A stretch of DNA of 64,000 bases from Glandiceps talaboti (Eukaryota; Hemichordata; Enteropneusta; Spengelidae). How positions within the stretch are numbered: position 1 is the first letter of the stretch; each line of letters starts with the position of its first letter. The notes beneath the pieces are model-generated. The model worked only from the letters and a program-made list of their open reading frames with translations. It did no database searches and had not been told where the DNA came from. Shown here in pieces: positions 1 to 11,210 of this stretch. The DNA lies in NCBI RefSeq assembly GCF_964340395.1, contig NC_135553.1, positions 4,967,501 to 5,031,500 of the forward strand, read 5' to 3'. Both the position numbers and the translations under genes were made by a program.

Positions 1-795
1 GCGAGGGACAGTGAGGATGTGCAGTCGCTTATGAATGGTGGTTCGTGCCAATGTCTGCAAAGCAAAGAACCATGTCAGTCTGCATCTCTCAACGAATTCA
101 ATGTAGAGGAATCATCAGATTACTATTTTATTTATGAAAATTCCATGTCATACGACATAACAGTAAATGTTCAAATTACATTAGAACGAACAACCTACAA
201 ATTAAGAAATGTTGAAAATGAATGTCACAGCGAGGGTTGTTATGATGATGTCTGTTATGATTTTAACTGTGTGCTAGCTGTACCAGAACCCACATATTTA
301 GTTATTTCTATACCAAGATTCGGCAACAGTTCCTTATTTGGAGTGACTGAGATTGACTTGACATGTGACCCACAAATTCTATCCTATGTTATCATGTTTG
401 CAACTCTGCCACTTGTTGGCTTTGCAATTCTACTTCCTCTGAGCTTCATTACTGTCCATATAGCGAGAAGGATCGGAATACATAATGCTGTTCAGAATCA
501 GAGACGGAGGAATAGACAAAACGAAGGAATTGAAGATAATATCCCCGCTAGAGGAAATATCATTGTACCACCAGTGGAAATAATGCTGAGTCCACCTCCA
601 TATGATGGTAATAAGCCCCCACCTCCGTATGAGGAAATTGCACCCATAGAAAATAATACTGGACAAGCAAGGACACCGGGAACTGATGACGCTGATAACG
701 CAAGTGATAAAAGTGAGACTTCTATACCAGAAAATCCACCATCATATGATGAAAGTGGTCGAGATTTTGTTGTTTCACTGGCTGCTCCAACATAA
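1..795 (+). CDS. PPxY-tailed membrane protein, 3' part (paralog of the 8170-9489 gene)
   Basis: The frame is open from the first base to a TAA at 793-795, so this is the C-terminal 264 codons of a gene starting left of the window. It shows a Cys-rich extracellular or luminal stretch, the motif YYFIYEN followed by an LERTTY strand, then TCDPQ just before a transmembrane helix (about 369-460). The basic, polar cytoplasmic tail carries three PPxY motifs: PPPY at 592-603, PPPY at 619-630 and PPSY at 736-747. PPxY motifs are known ligands of WW domains, typically NEDD4-family ubiquitin ligases. Order and spacing of the luminal motifs, TM helix and PPxY tail match the minus-strand gene at 8170-9489, so the two are paralogs. 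The luminal pattern recalls the APD1-4 E3-ligase luminal domain; that is from memory and unverified. Exact function is unknown. Confidence 0.8.
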   Translation, partial: ARDSEDVQSLMNGGSCQCLQSKEPCQSASLNEFNVEESSDYYFIYENSMSYDITVNVQITLERTTYKLRNVENECHSEGCYDDVCYDFNCVLAVPEPTYLVISIPRFGNSSLFGVTEIDLTCDPQILSYVIMFATLPLVGFAILLPLSFITVHIARRIGIHNAVQNQRRRNRQNEGIEDNIPARGNIIVPPVEIMLSPPPYDGNKPPPPYEEIAPIENNTGQARTPGTDDADNASDKSETSIPENPPSYDESGRDFVVSLAAPT

Positions 796-997
796 GGTGC
801 ATTTATATGATGACTTGTAAGCATAGCTTTGAACTGTAATATCCAGAACCTATCAACCACTGTTACCAGTAATGATAACTGCATCATTTATCCTTGACAA
901 AGACAAGCCTACCAGCATTGACACAGTTTTAGTGTCTGACATTCAATACAGTCACTTTATTATTGGGTGGAGATGGTCAAAATTATTGTAACCGTTA

Positions 998-1003
998 AAT
1001 AAA
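998..1003 (+). promoter_or_regulatory. Candidate polyadenylation signal
   Basis: AATAAA lies about 200 bases after the stop codon of the partial gene at 1-795, a normal distance for a short 3' UTR. No cleavage site can be seen directly. Confidence 0.5.
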
Positions 1004-1232
1004 TATATAGATTTTCGTGGCATTTGAGTGTCAAGGGCAGTTTTAGTAGTAGAATTGTTCTTGTAGAATTGTGTAGTCGGTAGTTGGCTCTCAAAATTCC
1101 ATGAAATGTACACATGTAATTATACAGTAACATATATATAACACAATAAGTATTTTAAGAATTCGTACACACCATAAAAATGTATACTTGTATATAGTAT
1201 AATACATATATTAGACAAAGATTATGAAGAAT

Positions 1233-1285
1233 TTGATAACTCCCCCCCCCAAAAAAAATAAAAAAATAATAATAATAATAATAAT
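1233..1285. repeat. Low-complexity C/A tract and AAT microsatellite
   Basis: A run of C, then a run of A, then tandem AAT units are directly visible. Probably a decayed poly-A or simple repeat. Confidence 0.8.
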
Positions 1286-1915
1286 GATAGTAATATGTCA
1301 GTAGTTTATTTTAAGACAGAAATAGCACTGTCCAACCCACTCCCAATTTATCTTTGTTCATTTAGACTTTTCCTAAGTCTTTAGGAATTTGAGGAAGGTG
1401 ACTGCTATTTATCGTTCAATGCAGTGATCAATGGGTGTATTCATACATAGAGAAACTTGTACTAACTTGCTTTGAGTATTAACTTGCCATAGATATCTAT
1501 AAATAAACTTTACTTTTCATAGTATCACAATACGATACAATTATGCATATAGAGTCCCAGCTGATATATTAGGCTTACATTTTATGATTGATGGGTGTAT
1601 TCACCATAAGAGACAATTGTACTAACTTGCCATGAATATAGAGCTTGCAGTTATGTACATAAATAGTTGAACAATATTATGCATGTCAGTATAAAACATG
1701 CAAATGAATGAGCCTTGATCTCTAAGTTTTTAACATTTTTAGTAATTTGTGCATGTGACAAATACACCAAAACTTCACTTAAAAATAGTTCAGTCATTCT
1801 AATTAGATACATTACCTCTCTGCTATTGATGGTATTGTGTTCACTCTGTATAAACACCATATTTAAAGAGGTATGAACCATTTACTCATTTGTTGATATT
1901 TTGATTTACAACCTG

Positions 1916-2291
1916 TGACAGGCAAGCATTTACAAACAGAACTTGTTACAAACAAGGAAAGGAAACAACTGAGTTGGATTGATAACACTTGGCACAGCAT
2001 GTTTAAAGAACAGAGACATGCATGGGTGATACAAACAGTTCTAAGGGCTCTTTACGTGTACGTGAAATGTCAGGGGAACATGAAATTTATCTGAATGTGA
2101 GCTACTGTGGAAGAAGTCATCAAACTTTTTATCAAATGATGAAATGTAGTACTTCTTTCCCAACATATAGTGTGCCAAGTATTATCAATCCAATTGATTT
2201 GTTTACCTTCTCTATTAGTAACAAGTTCAGCTTGTAAAGGCTTGCCTGTCATCAGTTGTAACAAGTTCGGCTTGTAAATGCTTGCCTGTCA
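1916..2291. mobile_element. MITE-like foldback element, copy 1
   Basis: The left end (TGACAGGCAAGC at 1916) runs for about 90 bases and reappears in reverse complement at the right end (GCTTGCCTGTCA ending at 2251), including the shared internal stretch TTGGATTGATAA.ACTTGGCAC. The right-terminal ~40 bases are tandemly duplicated, so a second end falls at 2291. There is no coding capacity. A diverged copy lies in a NUBP1 intron at about 36328-36665, which supports a dispersed non-autonomous DNA transposon family. The superfamily is not determined. Confidence 0.75.
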
Positions 2292-5200
2292 TTGGCTGTA
2301 CTAATAAGGCTTTATTGCAAAGTAATCACATTTTATTCAATAAGTCCACCATAAGAATAAGAAGAAAACTCGAACAAAAAAAGTAGTTCCAGTCACAGCT
2401 ACTGTGGCTTTTATCATTCTCCTATTGGAGTGCTTGTTTATACACAAGTAATTACTAGTTTGGCAAAACAGGGTTAAATTGCATTGACTTATTATTATTA
2501 GTAAATACATTGAATTTTCTTGTAAATGGGTAGAGCTTATAAGTTATCAGACTGTAAGATACAATGACTTCGTGTTGTTCTGTCCTCGTCAGCCTCATTG
2601 ATGGTGAGGGTGCCCAGTCACGGCATACCTTACACCTAATGAGTTATCTCACATATAGAGACAGATATGTAAATACAAACAAGTGATATTGAAATTCAAA
2701 ATGTTATAATGATTTGATAGTGCCAATGACTGGTTAAATGTGGAAGGTTTTCTTCACATTTACATTCAAATTGGTCTAGCTAAGTTTGCAGTTATGATAT
2801 GCAATCATAATTATTTTTTTACTCCAGTATCTTCAATTCCTGCAACTCAGATATTTCAAGTGATTTGTTTGGGGCATACTTTTTGGAATTACAAAAGAAT
2901 GTCATCAAATATGAAATTAAGAGGGACATTTAAAAAGTATAGCTTTACAAGGCAATAAAGAAGTCTCAAGGGAGAACAAAAATTATAGAAAGATTCTAAC
3001 AAAAATTATGGAAAGATTCTAACTACTATAGTCTTACTGTAAACCTAGATATTTTTCGCTACTAGAATATTTTGCAATTTTACAGACGTCAACTATATCC
3101 CAAAATTTAATGTTTACAAATTGCTGTGATTGATGCACTTTTTATGTGCAAAGAGGCATTTTAGTCACTACTTTGTGTTTACAAAATGGGCTAAGATAAG
3201 TCTTCAGCAAATATTTCCTAGTTTGCAGAAATTACAGTATATCTTTCAGTGTTTTTTCTGATATTTTTTGAATGACATTTCAACTTAAACTGATCATCAA
3301 ATTGTTCAGGATTTTGTGTATGCGCTGAATCTCAGATAAAATGTGACCGTTATGGGTATAGACTGAGATTCATCATCATCATTACTACATCTAAGCTGTA
3401 ACAAATGTGAGTGACAGAAATGTACACAGCGAGGAATGTCTCACTTTTAGGCTATCTGTGATACTTTGAATATTATTAAAAAGAAATAGAACTTTTTATG
3501 TTGAAATTCTCTAGTTCAAGAAACCATAGGGATGAACCATTTACTCGATATTAGAGCTCTGGAGAACTCAACTGTTAGTAAGACATAGTTGTTAAGATAA
3601 CTTATTTGACTTGATAGGCTGAATAATTGATTCATGTAGGTGAAAACCTGCAATATAATACCATGGGGGAGGGGGTCATAGTTATTGTTAATGTTACTAC
3701 AGAAATATAATCTAATTTCTAGCAATTAAAACTCCAGTGATTATTTCAATGTACTTTTGCTTATCTATACCAGTGTACTTTTCTGATGGACAACATTTCA
3801 TAGAATTTGTCTATATAAATATTCAGAAAATTCCTGAATTCTAACATTTTGATGATTGCACTGTAAGATTTGTTGACATTTTTTACGTAATGCCAGTACA
3901 AGTTAGTACATCTTTGTACCTAGTAGAAATGTTCATGTATTTACATAACATAAGTAAGCTCACATTCATTGAATGCAACGTTCTACCCACTGTAGAGAAT
4001 GCATGGTGCTAAGGCAGTCCTTGCAACACAGTTCGTCATGCTTGGCAGCTTTCTATTGTGCTTCAAAAGTATTCTACCATCCTGAAGCTTTAGTAATCTT
4101 TGAATGACAAAATAATCATAATACTTTCACATGAAGAGAAATGGCTGATCCCCAATGTCCATGTGTGTACATGGTGTATGTACAAACATGTCAAAGTATG
4201 ATGTTGTTGAAAATTTGCATATTTAATTATATGCTGATCAGTAAGCAAACTATTGTGCAAACTATTATGTTATTGATCTGTAAATTATTATGTAAAATAG
4301 AAGCCATCCTTGCCATCTATTGTGGGAGGACATTTGCATACTGAACTAGATTACAACTTACCTCTGGATACCATGGTAACAGACTTTGATAAGAAAACCT
4401 TGATGTTAGGCCAATATCTGTGCATCTGTAAAATAAACAACAATTTTGTAATGAGTTGAATGCATCTATAGAATACATAATTTAGGAAATGCACTGGAAA
4501 TTGAAGAATTTAATTACAGAATATGTTACTTCAACTTTAATAAGCCAGTAATAACTGTTACAATGTAGCATGACACTGATAAATAATTGTACGTACAAAG
4601 ACAGAAAATATTTCTGAACTTAAAATACTATTTCTTATAATTTCTTATATAATGTATATGGTATGATTTAAGTTTTGAGTCGGGGGAAATCGACCTTTAG
4701 TAGTTCTCATAATAATGAATGTATGTTTTATTCATATGATTTATCTTATCTGCTAGGTCAAGTCATAGTCAAGTGAACTGAGAGTTGATAGTTTTTGTGT
4801 CATAATTACATGTATGAGAAATGATGTAACGTTTAAGTCAACTCTAACATTGCTTCTCATACGTATATGGGATATGGTGTATCTTTTGGTCGAAGTATTT
4901 GTTGAAAGTTTTATTTTTCTACTCACAGTGTGAGTGTATAGACGGAATTAATTGCTTATTGGATTATAGCAACGTGCTGTATAAAGTGTTTTATTTTGTT
5001 ATATTTATTAAAACTTAACCTTGCAGTTATATGTCAGTATGAGTTTGTGAATATTGTACTGTATGTTGTATGAACTTTATCTGTCAAGTGTGCCACTTGC
5101 AGTCAATGAGTCCTGAAATGTTTTGTAATGTAACTTAAGAACCTGGATGATTGGCTGTACACATATCCATTGTCATGGAAATATTTGTATTGTCCGCCTA

Positions 5201-8169
5201 AAAATGTTTGGTTCCAGTTACCCGACCCCACCTAGTTTTCACTGCCGACCCTAATTTTTTTTTTACATACCCGAGAAAAAAAACAAATAAAATCACGACA
5301 GTTCTGAAGTCTCGCGAGAAAGTGGATGCGGAAACTGACATCAACGTAAAAAGACAATTTTAAACTGTTCTTCCAATCTGTAATGGCTGTACATATGATG
5401 GGAAGAAACCGATAACAGAGAGACAGTATGGAAAACAACTACCTGAACTATAGACACACATAGAGAGAGAAAAAAATCTACTCAAAAATTGAGCTTAATC
5501 GGAACACCTACGCCGTGACAGGGCGCCCTCACACATCAGTCAACCCATATCAGTTCGGCAGAACATGAGTGAAAATAATAGATTTTGTCAAAATCGTTAT
5601 AACTTGGGTACTTCTTAACATGCATGGGAACATAATATCATTTTAGAGGGGCATGTCAGTACATAACATGCACGAACATTAATGTCATTGATATCACGGC
5701 ATCCTCAGATGGGGAGGGGGGTAGTACCCACACCCACTCAGCCATCACCCTCCTCCACCAAGGCAAAGGCTCGTCATATACTGTAGTTTATGGTTAGTAA
5801 TCATGTTTCAAAACTGGGAAATGTTTTACCATGGTAAATGTACGCATTATTGCTGAGTTGGGCAAACTTTGAGACAGGAGTATAAATCATATATAGATTG
5901 TTGATGCAGATAAGAACACTACATTCACAATGTCATATTTGAGAGGTAATTGGGTGACTGTAGAATTATGTAGCGCAAATCCCCATGTCTCTTTCCTCAC
6001 CCCAGTCAACCCCTACAGAGGAGAAGGCCAATGGAACAAACAAGAAATAGGAGAGAGTTTACATAGTTTTGTAGAGTTACAATAACTGATAGATTACGCA
6101 CAATATAAGTACAATTTTAAAAGTTTAATTTATAATATGTTGTTTTTTTCTGTTCACTGAAGCAGTGTGGTTAAGCAACTAAGACAGTGTCTATGACCCA
6201 TACGATTGCGATCATCACATAAATATAGCAATACATTAATACATTTATTGGTTGTATAGTGACCAAATGACAAGCAGCCTTGAGAAACGGACAAACTAAC
6301 AACTTAACATACAGCATCAACTTTATATGATGTTCCGTTCCGTTACATCACACAATTGTACTACAGAGTAGAAACTTGTGAGAATGTGCCTATTTTGAAC
6401 GATTTTCCATGACGTACGCAAGTTGTTTTATTTATTCGCATCTGACCTGATTATAAGCAAAGCAATGATATGAGAAATGCAACGAACAACAAGCGTTAAT
6501 TTTGTGTGGTTTTAGTACAAGGAAACCTTTACAGGGGGGAGAGGTAGGCCCACTCTGTTGCGTAAAATGTGACCCTCCCCAGATTTCGTCGTGCTAAAAT
6601 GCACCCCCGTCAGTTTGCTTTCTCTAATACATGACCCTCCCTGTGTTAATGTTTTTTTAATGCTGTCAAACATGGAAAGGACACGAGTCCCAAAGTCAAA
6701 GGTGGGGATTTGATCCCACCGCTGCCACCACAGATAGTTTCTAAGGCATTTGTTATTCCCACTTCTACCACCACATGGAATTTGTGTGAAGGCACTGCAT
6801 TTAAACTTCACTTAGATAGAGAAAATCCAATACAGAACCAATTGCACAATACAGGTTTAAATGAATTGTAAACTAACCCTGTTCATCACAATGATACATT
6901 CAATATCAAGCAAATTTAATGTACTCTAATTTGAGAGACAAGTATGTGAGTATGAAGCATGGAAAGGGGGGGGGGTCCTGGAGACTTGGCTAGATATCTG
7001 GCTGTGCATAGTGGTCTGGCGGACTACAGTTTTAATCTAGATATCCAGTGAGTATGCTAAGTAGAAAGAAATACCAGCATATGTTGTGTCATCCAGATAG
7101 CACAGTGAGACATCAAAGTTCAATCATCGCCTGTTATTTTCTGTTTTCCTTTTTTTATATTTTATTTTGTATGTTTTAGCTTGTTCTTCCTGACTATTGT
7201 GTTTACTTGTACATACAAATTAATAGTTACGATATGTCTACTACACTAAGTATAGTGCCTATAATTGGTTACATTGTAGACAATGACATATGCCGGGTTT
7301 TCGAAAATCAATGTACATACACCGCCACAACACACATCGCCGATCAAATACAAACGTCCCTTTATATGTGTCCATTATAAAGCAAGAAAGAAGTTATGGA
7401 CGGCTCAATTTTGAACAAGATGTCGTATTTGGGGTAAAGGTGTGAGAAAGGCTATCGTACTTTAAATAAATTGCGTGTATCATAACTATAGATAAAACTA
7501 TTGACGTACAACTAGGAGATTTAGATATGAGGTTGGTGACCCTGAAAACCCAACACATATAGTTAACAACAGAGACATTCAGCTTCGAACATTTTGTAGT
7601 TTATTAACGTCTTTAATCTCCATGTTTTCCACTTTTTATATACTGCTGGATTTTGGATATTCAAGCTTGAAATATAGTTCTTGGTTCAAGTTAAAAAGTA
7701 GTTTCAAATGAAGTGGTGAAAGTGATGGATATTTACAAGTATGACTAAAAACTTGTACTCGGTCCAATAAAAGTTTAAAATGACTGATCAGTAGTGGCAG
7801 AAATCAGCGTTAGTTACACGTACGTACGTATAACACAGGGCTGGTCAAGTTGAATGATCTTTGATTTTTTATAGAAATTGATGATTCACTAATGGAGCTC
7901 TTCAATAAAGAGTTTCATTGTAAATCCTCTCACCCGATATGACCGTAGTGCAGATTATTATCTAACTTGTCCCAGCATCGTTCTTGCAGACTGAGTCGGG
8001 TCGTGTAAAATACCTGGTAAGGTTATCAACTGCAAGCAGTCGGTATGTATTGGAAGTTAACCATCGCGTTATATTACGTATTTTTACAATGACATCACGC
8101 AAGAATTACAATTCAAAAAAGTATCAGAAATGCTATTTTGTTTTAAAAAATCAGCGAGTTTGCGCTTTG

Positions 8170-9489
8170 TCACGTGACGTGGTTCGCTCTACCTGCCTGT
8201 ACTTCTTCGTAAGAGGGTGGTGGCTGGTCGGTTTCAGAATGAGCCACTGAGTTGTAGTCAGGTGGAAGATCAGCAACGGCAACACACAAATCACCGCCGC
8301 CGTTAGGAGCTGATGGAGGCGCTGAAGACCACGACAATAATTGACGTCCATATATGTCTTCTGGTCTTCTGACGGTTAACAAACCTGGCTGCGGAGAAGG
8401 CGTAGTTCTAAGACTCCGATAATGCCTCGCTCTGTCGGCGTTATTCACATCACGTATAATACTACGCTGCACTCGAATTAAAAACCAAACAAACGCTGCA
8501 ATAACAAGCGTACAACCAATCGGAACAACGCCAAAGTAAACGGAATACATTAAGATGTTTGGAAGACATTCGACGTAAACACTTTCCATATCCTTGAAGC
8601 CATCCGTTGACATACGAAGGACTGGAAGATCGCCAAAGTTTATCGAAATAACGGTGGAACTGATGTTGTAAATTTTAGTGTGCGCGACAGACGTGTCGTA
8701 GAGAGCGCGATCTAACACGAAAGTTACATGAAGTGATAGTTTTGAAGGCGCTTCCCTATTTACATAAGCAAAATAATATTCATTTGTGCTTAGAATTTGA
8801 AAGGTGTATTCCTCAGGGTTTTTTCCACACGGCAAGTAAGTTTCATGGTGGACATAACAGCCAGAACAGTGGGCTGATGACTGCCATTTCTTCCAGTTTT
8901 CTACACCGCGTATAATCCAGAACTCAACAGGTGAGTTTTCGGCACAAGTTTGAACTTTGACCTCCGACGTTCCAATGAGGTAGAACATCCAAACGACATA
9001 TTCTGAATGGTTCATCGTACCCCTCTTAGTGATCGTGAACTTTTCATGACTGCCAACATTTGGTGTTTCTCCGAACACATAGGCATCAAATTCTGAACCT
9101 TCTGTCGTTTTTATATATACAGAACTACATAAGTGGTCGGAATACGCTTCAGTCACTCCGGCAATGGGTCGCATTTCCCCTGATGAAGTTTGAAGGGTTG
9201 TATTTGAGTACATCGCAAACCGTGTCATCAATGCAAATGTTATAACCATAAGTGCAACTAGCACTAACAGAATACAAATCCGATATTTGATTTCCATTTT
9301 ATTTAGGCGTCGATACGTCTCCGTTCGGTGAATTCTTGGACAACATTCTTTACACACGTCATCGTTGACGCCTCCGTTGCATTCGTAACACGGATCGTCG
9401 TGCATCTCGTCGCTAGAAAACCGACTCGTACTCGTCCCGACACTCGTCGATCCGTAGTGTGGTACTTCGCTTCTCCTGCTACCTTGCAT
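8170..9489 (-). CDS. Intronless two-TM membrane protein with PPxY tail
   Basis: This is a single uninterrupted frame of 439 aa with ATG at 9489 and TGA at 8170. N-terminal cytoplasmic part: a Cys cluster (C34, C37, C46, C49, C50; CxxC pairs) that could bind metal. TM1 is about residues 69-90. The luminal or extracellular domain (about 91-311) has several Cys and Asn-glycosylation sequons at N96, N160 and N275, and the motif YYFAYVN at 238-244 followed by LDRALYD. TM2 is about 312-339. The tail has PPDY at 409-412 and PPSY at 424-427, predicted WW-domain ligands. The luminal and TM2 region aligns by eye with the partial gene at 1-795. The two-TM plan with this luminal pattern resembles plant APD-type membrane E3 ligases, but there is no RING domain; the PPxY motifs could instead recruit a HECT ligase. 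That comparison is inference. Precise function is unknown. Confidence 0.85.
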   Translation of the reverse strand: MQGSRRSEVPHYGSTSVGTSTSRFSSDEMHDDPCYECNGGVNDDVCKECCPRIHRTETYRRLNKMEIKYRICILLVLVALMVITFALMTRFAMYSNTTLQTSSGEMRPIAGVTEAYSDHLCSSVYIKTTEGSEFDAYVFGETPNVGSHEKFTITKRGTMNHSEYVVWMFYLIGTSEVKVQTCAENSPVEFWIIRGVENWKKWQSSAHCSGCYVHHETYLPCGKNPEEYTFQILSTNEYYFAYVNREAPSKLSLHVTFVLDRALYDTSVAHTKIYNISSTVISINFGDLPVLRMSTDGFKDMESVYVECLPNILMYSVYFGVVPIGCTLVIAAFVWFLIRVQRSIIRDVNNADRARHYRSLRTTPSPQPGLLTVRRPEDIYGRQLLSWSSAPPSAPNGGGDLCVAVADLPPDYNSVAHSETDQPPPSYEEVQAGRANHVT

Positions 9490-9493
9490 ACTA

Positions 9494-9518
9494 TTTCCGG
9501 TTGGTGAGATATAAATAC
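9494..9518 (-). promoter_or_regulatory. TATA-like box and ETS-like site upstream of the 8170-9489 gene
   Basis: On the minus strand TATTTATAT lies about 20-30 bases before the ATG, and ACCGGAAA (ETS core GGAA) lies between it and the start codon. This is close for a promoter unless the 5' UTR is very short, so it may be coincidental. Confidence 0.25.
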
Positions 9519-10616
9519 AAAGTTTTAAAAGTTACTGGTTTGTTGTTTCGTACACAAATCCTTGAAACGTCATAAGCCGTGGTTCACATACCTGCACTGG
9601 TTAGCGTACCACGTGATACGTGATAAGCATCTGTCTATAACAGTAAATGAGTTTAGCTCTAGCGTTATCATCGTTTCCATTCAGGTGAAAGGTCGTGGTC
9701 GTTCCATCAACAACTTTATTGTTATTCCGAACAGCGGCCCAAGCCTGTCAGATTAAACCAACAGATATTTGAAACGAAAATAAAAACACGGGAAACTGCC
9801 ATGGCCATTGAAAGTTCTTGGACTACTCGTGTTGATTTCTTTTACAAAATACGGCACAGACACTTAAAGGACTAGTACTGTGAGTCAGCAACAGTAAGTG
9901 AAGCAAAATACCACCGTTCAAAAAATAATCTATACGGCCATATTAATCGCCAAAGCTACTATCTTTTAATTTATTCAGATGTACTATGTACCAACACCAG
10001 CATTCTATTCATCATATCATCATGATCATATCGTGACGTATGTCATCGTAACTATGTCATTGTGCCACAAAATGAACCATAGAATTAACCAGTTATAAAA
10101 ACGGCAGTGTGTCGTTATATTTATGCACTATAACTACAAAAAGTCATTGTCTGGGTCTAATCAGATAGTAATGATATACTATAAAAGTATAACTTAGCTA
10201 TTATTTAATTCTCTACACCGTATCGCTTTCAACACAACAATGGCTGATAAATAAAACTGGACTATTCTTTATCCAAATCTCAAAATAATCATGATTGTAC
10301 GTATGCTGGTAATAGTATTGGTTTATTTTAATCTATATTGTGCGTTTCCACAAAACTGACATATACAACACAGTAGGACATAACAATACATGGTAAAATG
10401 ACCATTCAGTTCCCATACGGGCCTCAGTGTCTTACATGTAATTGGCATGATAGTTTAGAACATTCTGTTGATCGATCTATCATGAGTATCCTAAGTTTGT
10501 GTGAACTTAAAGTGAGGATGAGAAATGAATAGTTATTTTGGCTATATTAAATAAAGCAACTTTACATTGTGTTTCTACTCGAAGAAATGTGAATTTTAAA
10601 TTACATATAACAATTG

Positions 10617-10780
10617 TGCGTGCGTGCGTGCTTGTATGTATGTATGTATGTATGTATGTATGTATGTATGTATGTATGTATGTATGTATGTATGTATGTA
10701 TGTATGTATGTATGTATGTATGTATGTATGTATGTATGTATGTATGTATGTATGTATGTATGTATGTATGTATGTATGCC

Positions 10781-10811
<31 letters not shown>

Positions 10812-10993
10812 TGTATGTATGTATGTATGTATGTATGTATGTATGTATGTGTGTGTATGTATGTATGTATGTATGTATGTATGTATGTATGTATGTATGT
10901 ATGTACGTACGTACGTACGTACGTATATGTATGTATTTATGTATGTATGTATGTATGTATGTATGTATGTATGCATGCATGTATGCATGTGTG

Positions 10994-11027
<34 letters not shown>

Positions 11028-11210
11028 TGTATGTATGTATGAATGTATGTGTGTATGTATGTATGTATGTATGTATGTATGTATGTATGTATGTATGTAT
11101 GTATGTATGAATGTATGTGTGTATGTATGTATGTATGTATGTATGTATGTATGTATGTGTGTTTGTGTTTGTGTGTATATGTATGTGTTTGTATCTGTGT
11201 CTGTAGCTCA
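10617..11210. repeat. (ATGT)n microsatellite, ~590 bp
   Basis: Tandem ATGT units are interrupted by short GTGT, ACGT and ATGC variants. The long overlapping frames here (Tyr-Val-Cys-Met or Thr-Tyr-Ile-His repeats) are only translations of the array. Confidence 0.97.

Larger units (their letters stand above)
1004..8169. other. Intergenic region between the two convergent PPxY genes
   Basis: No exon or RNA gene was recognised on either strand; all open frames are short and unlike known proteins. It holds a C10/A8/AAT low-complexity tract (1233-1285), a foldback element (1916-2291), a 24-bp tandem duplication near 2977-3024, and a repeated imperfect palindrome beginning GCATGTCAGTA at about 1681 and 5653. 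A diverged direct repeat (ATGGGTGTATTCA...TTGTACTAACTTGC) occurs near 1432-1470 and 1591-1630. It also includes the 3' UTR of one or both flanking genes. Confidence 0.5.

Noticed and set aside
6701-6720. tRNA T-arm-like sequence (GGTGGGGATTTGATCCCACC)
   Set aside because: No acceptor stem, D arm or anticodon arm could be arranged around it on either strand; it could be a decayed tRNA-derived repeat but the evidence is too thin.
6512-6811. 99-codon minus-strand frame
   Set aside because: Composition and lack of similarity suggest non-coding repeat-like DNA; no start or splice evidence.
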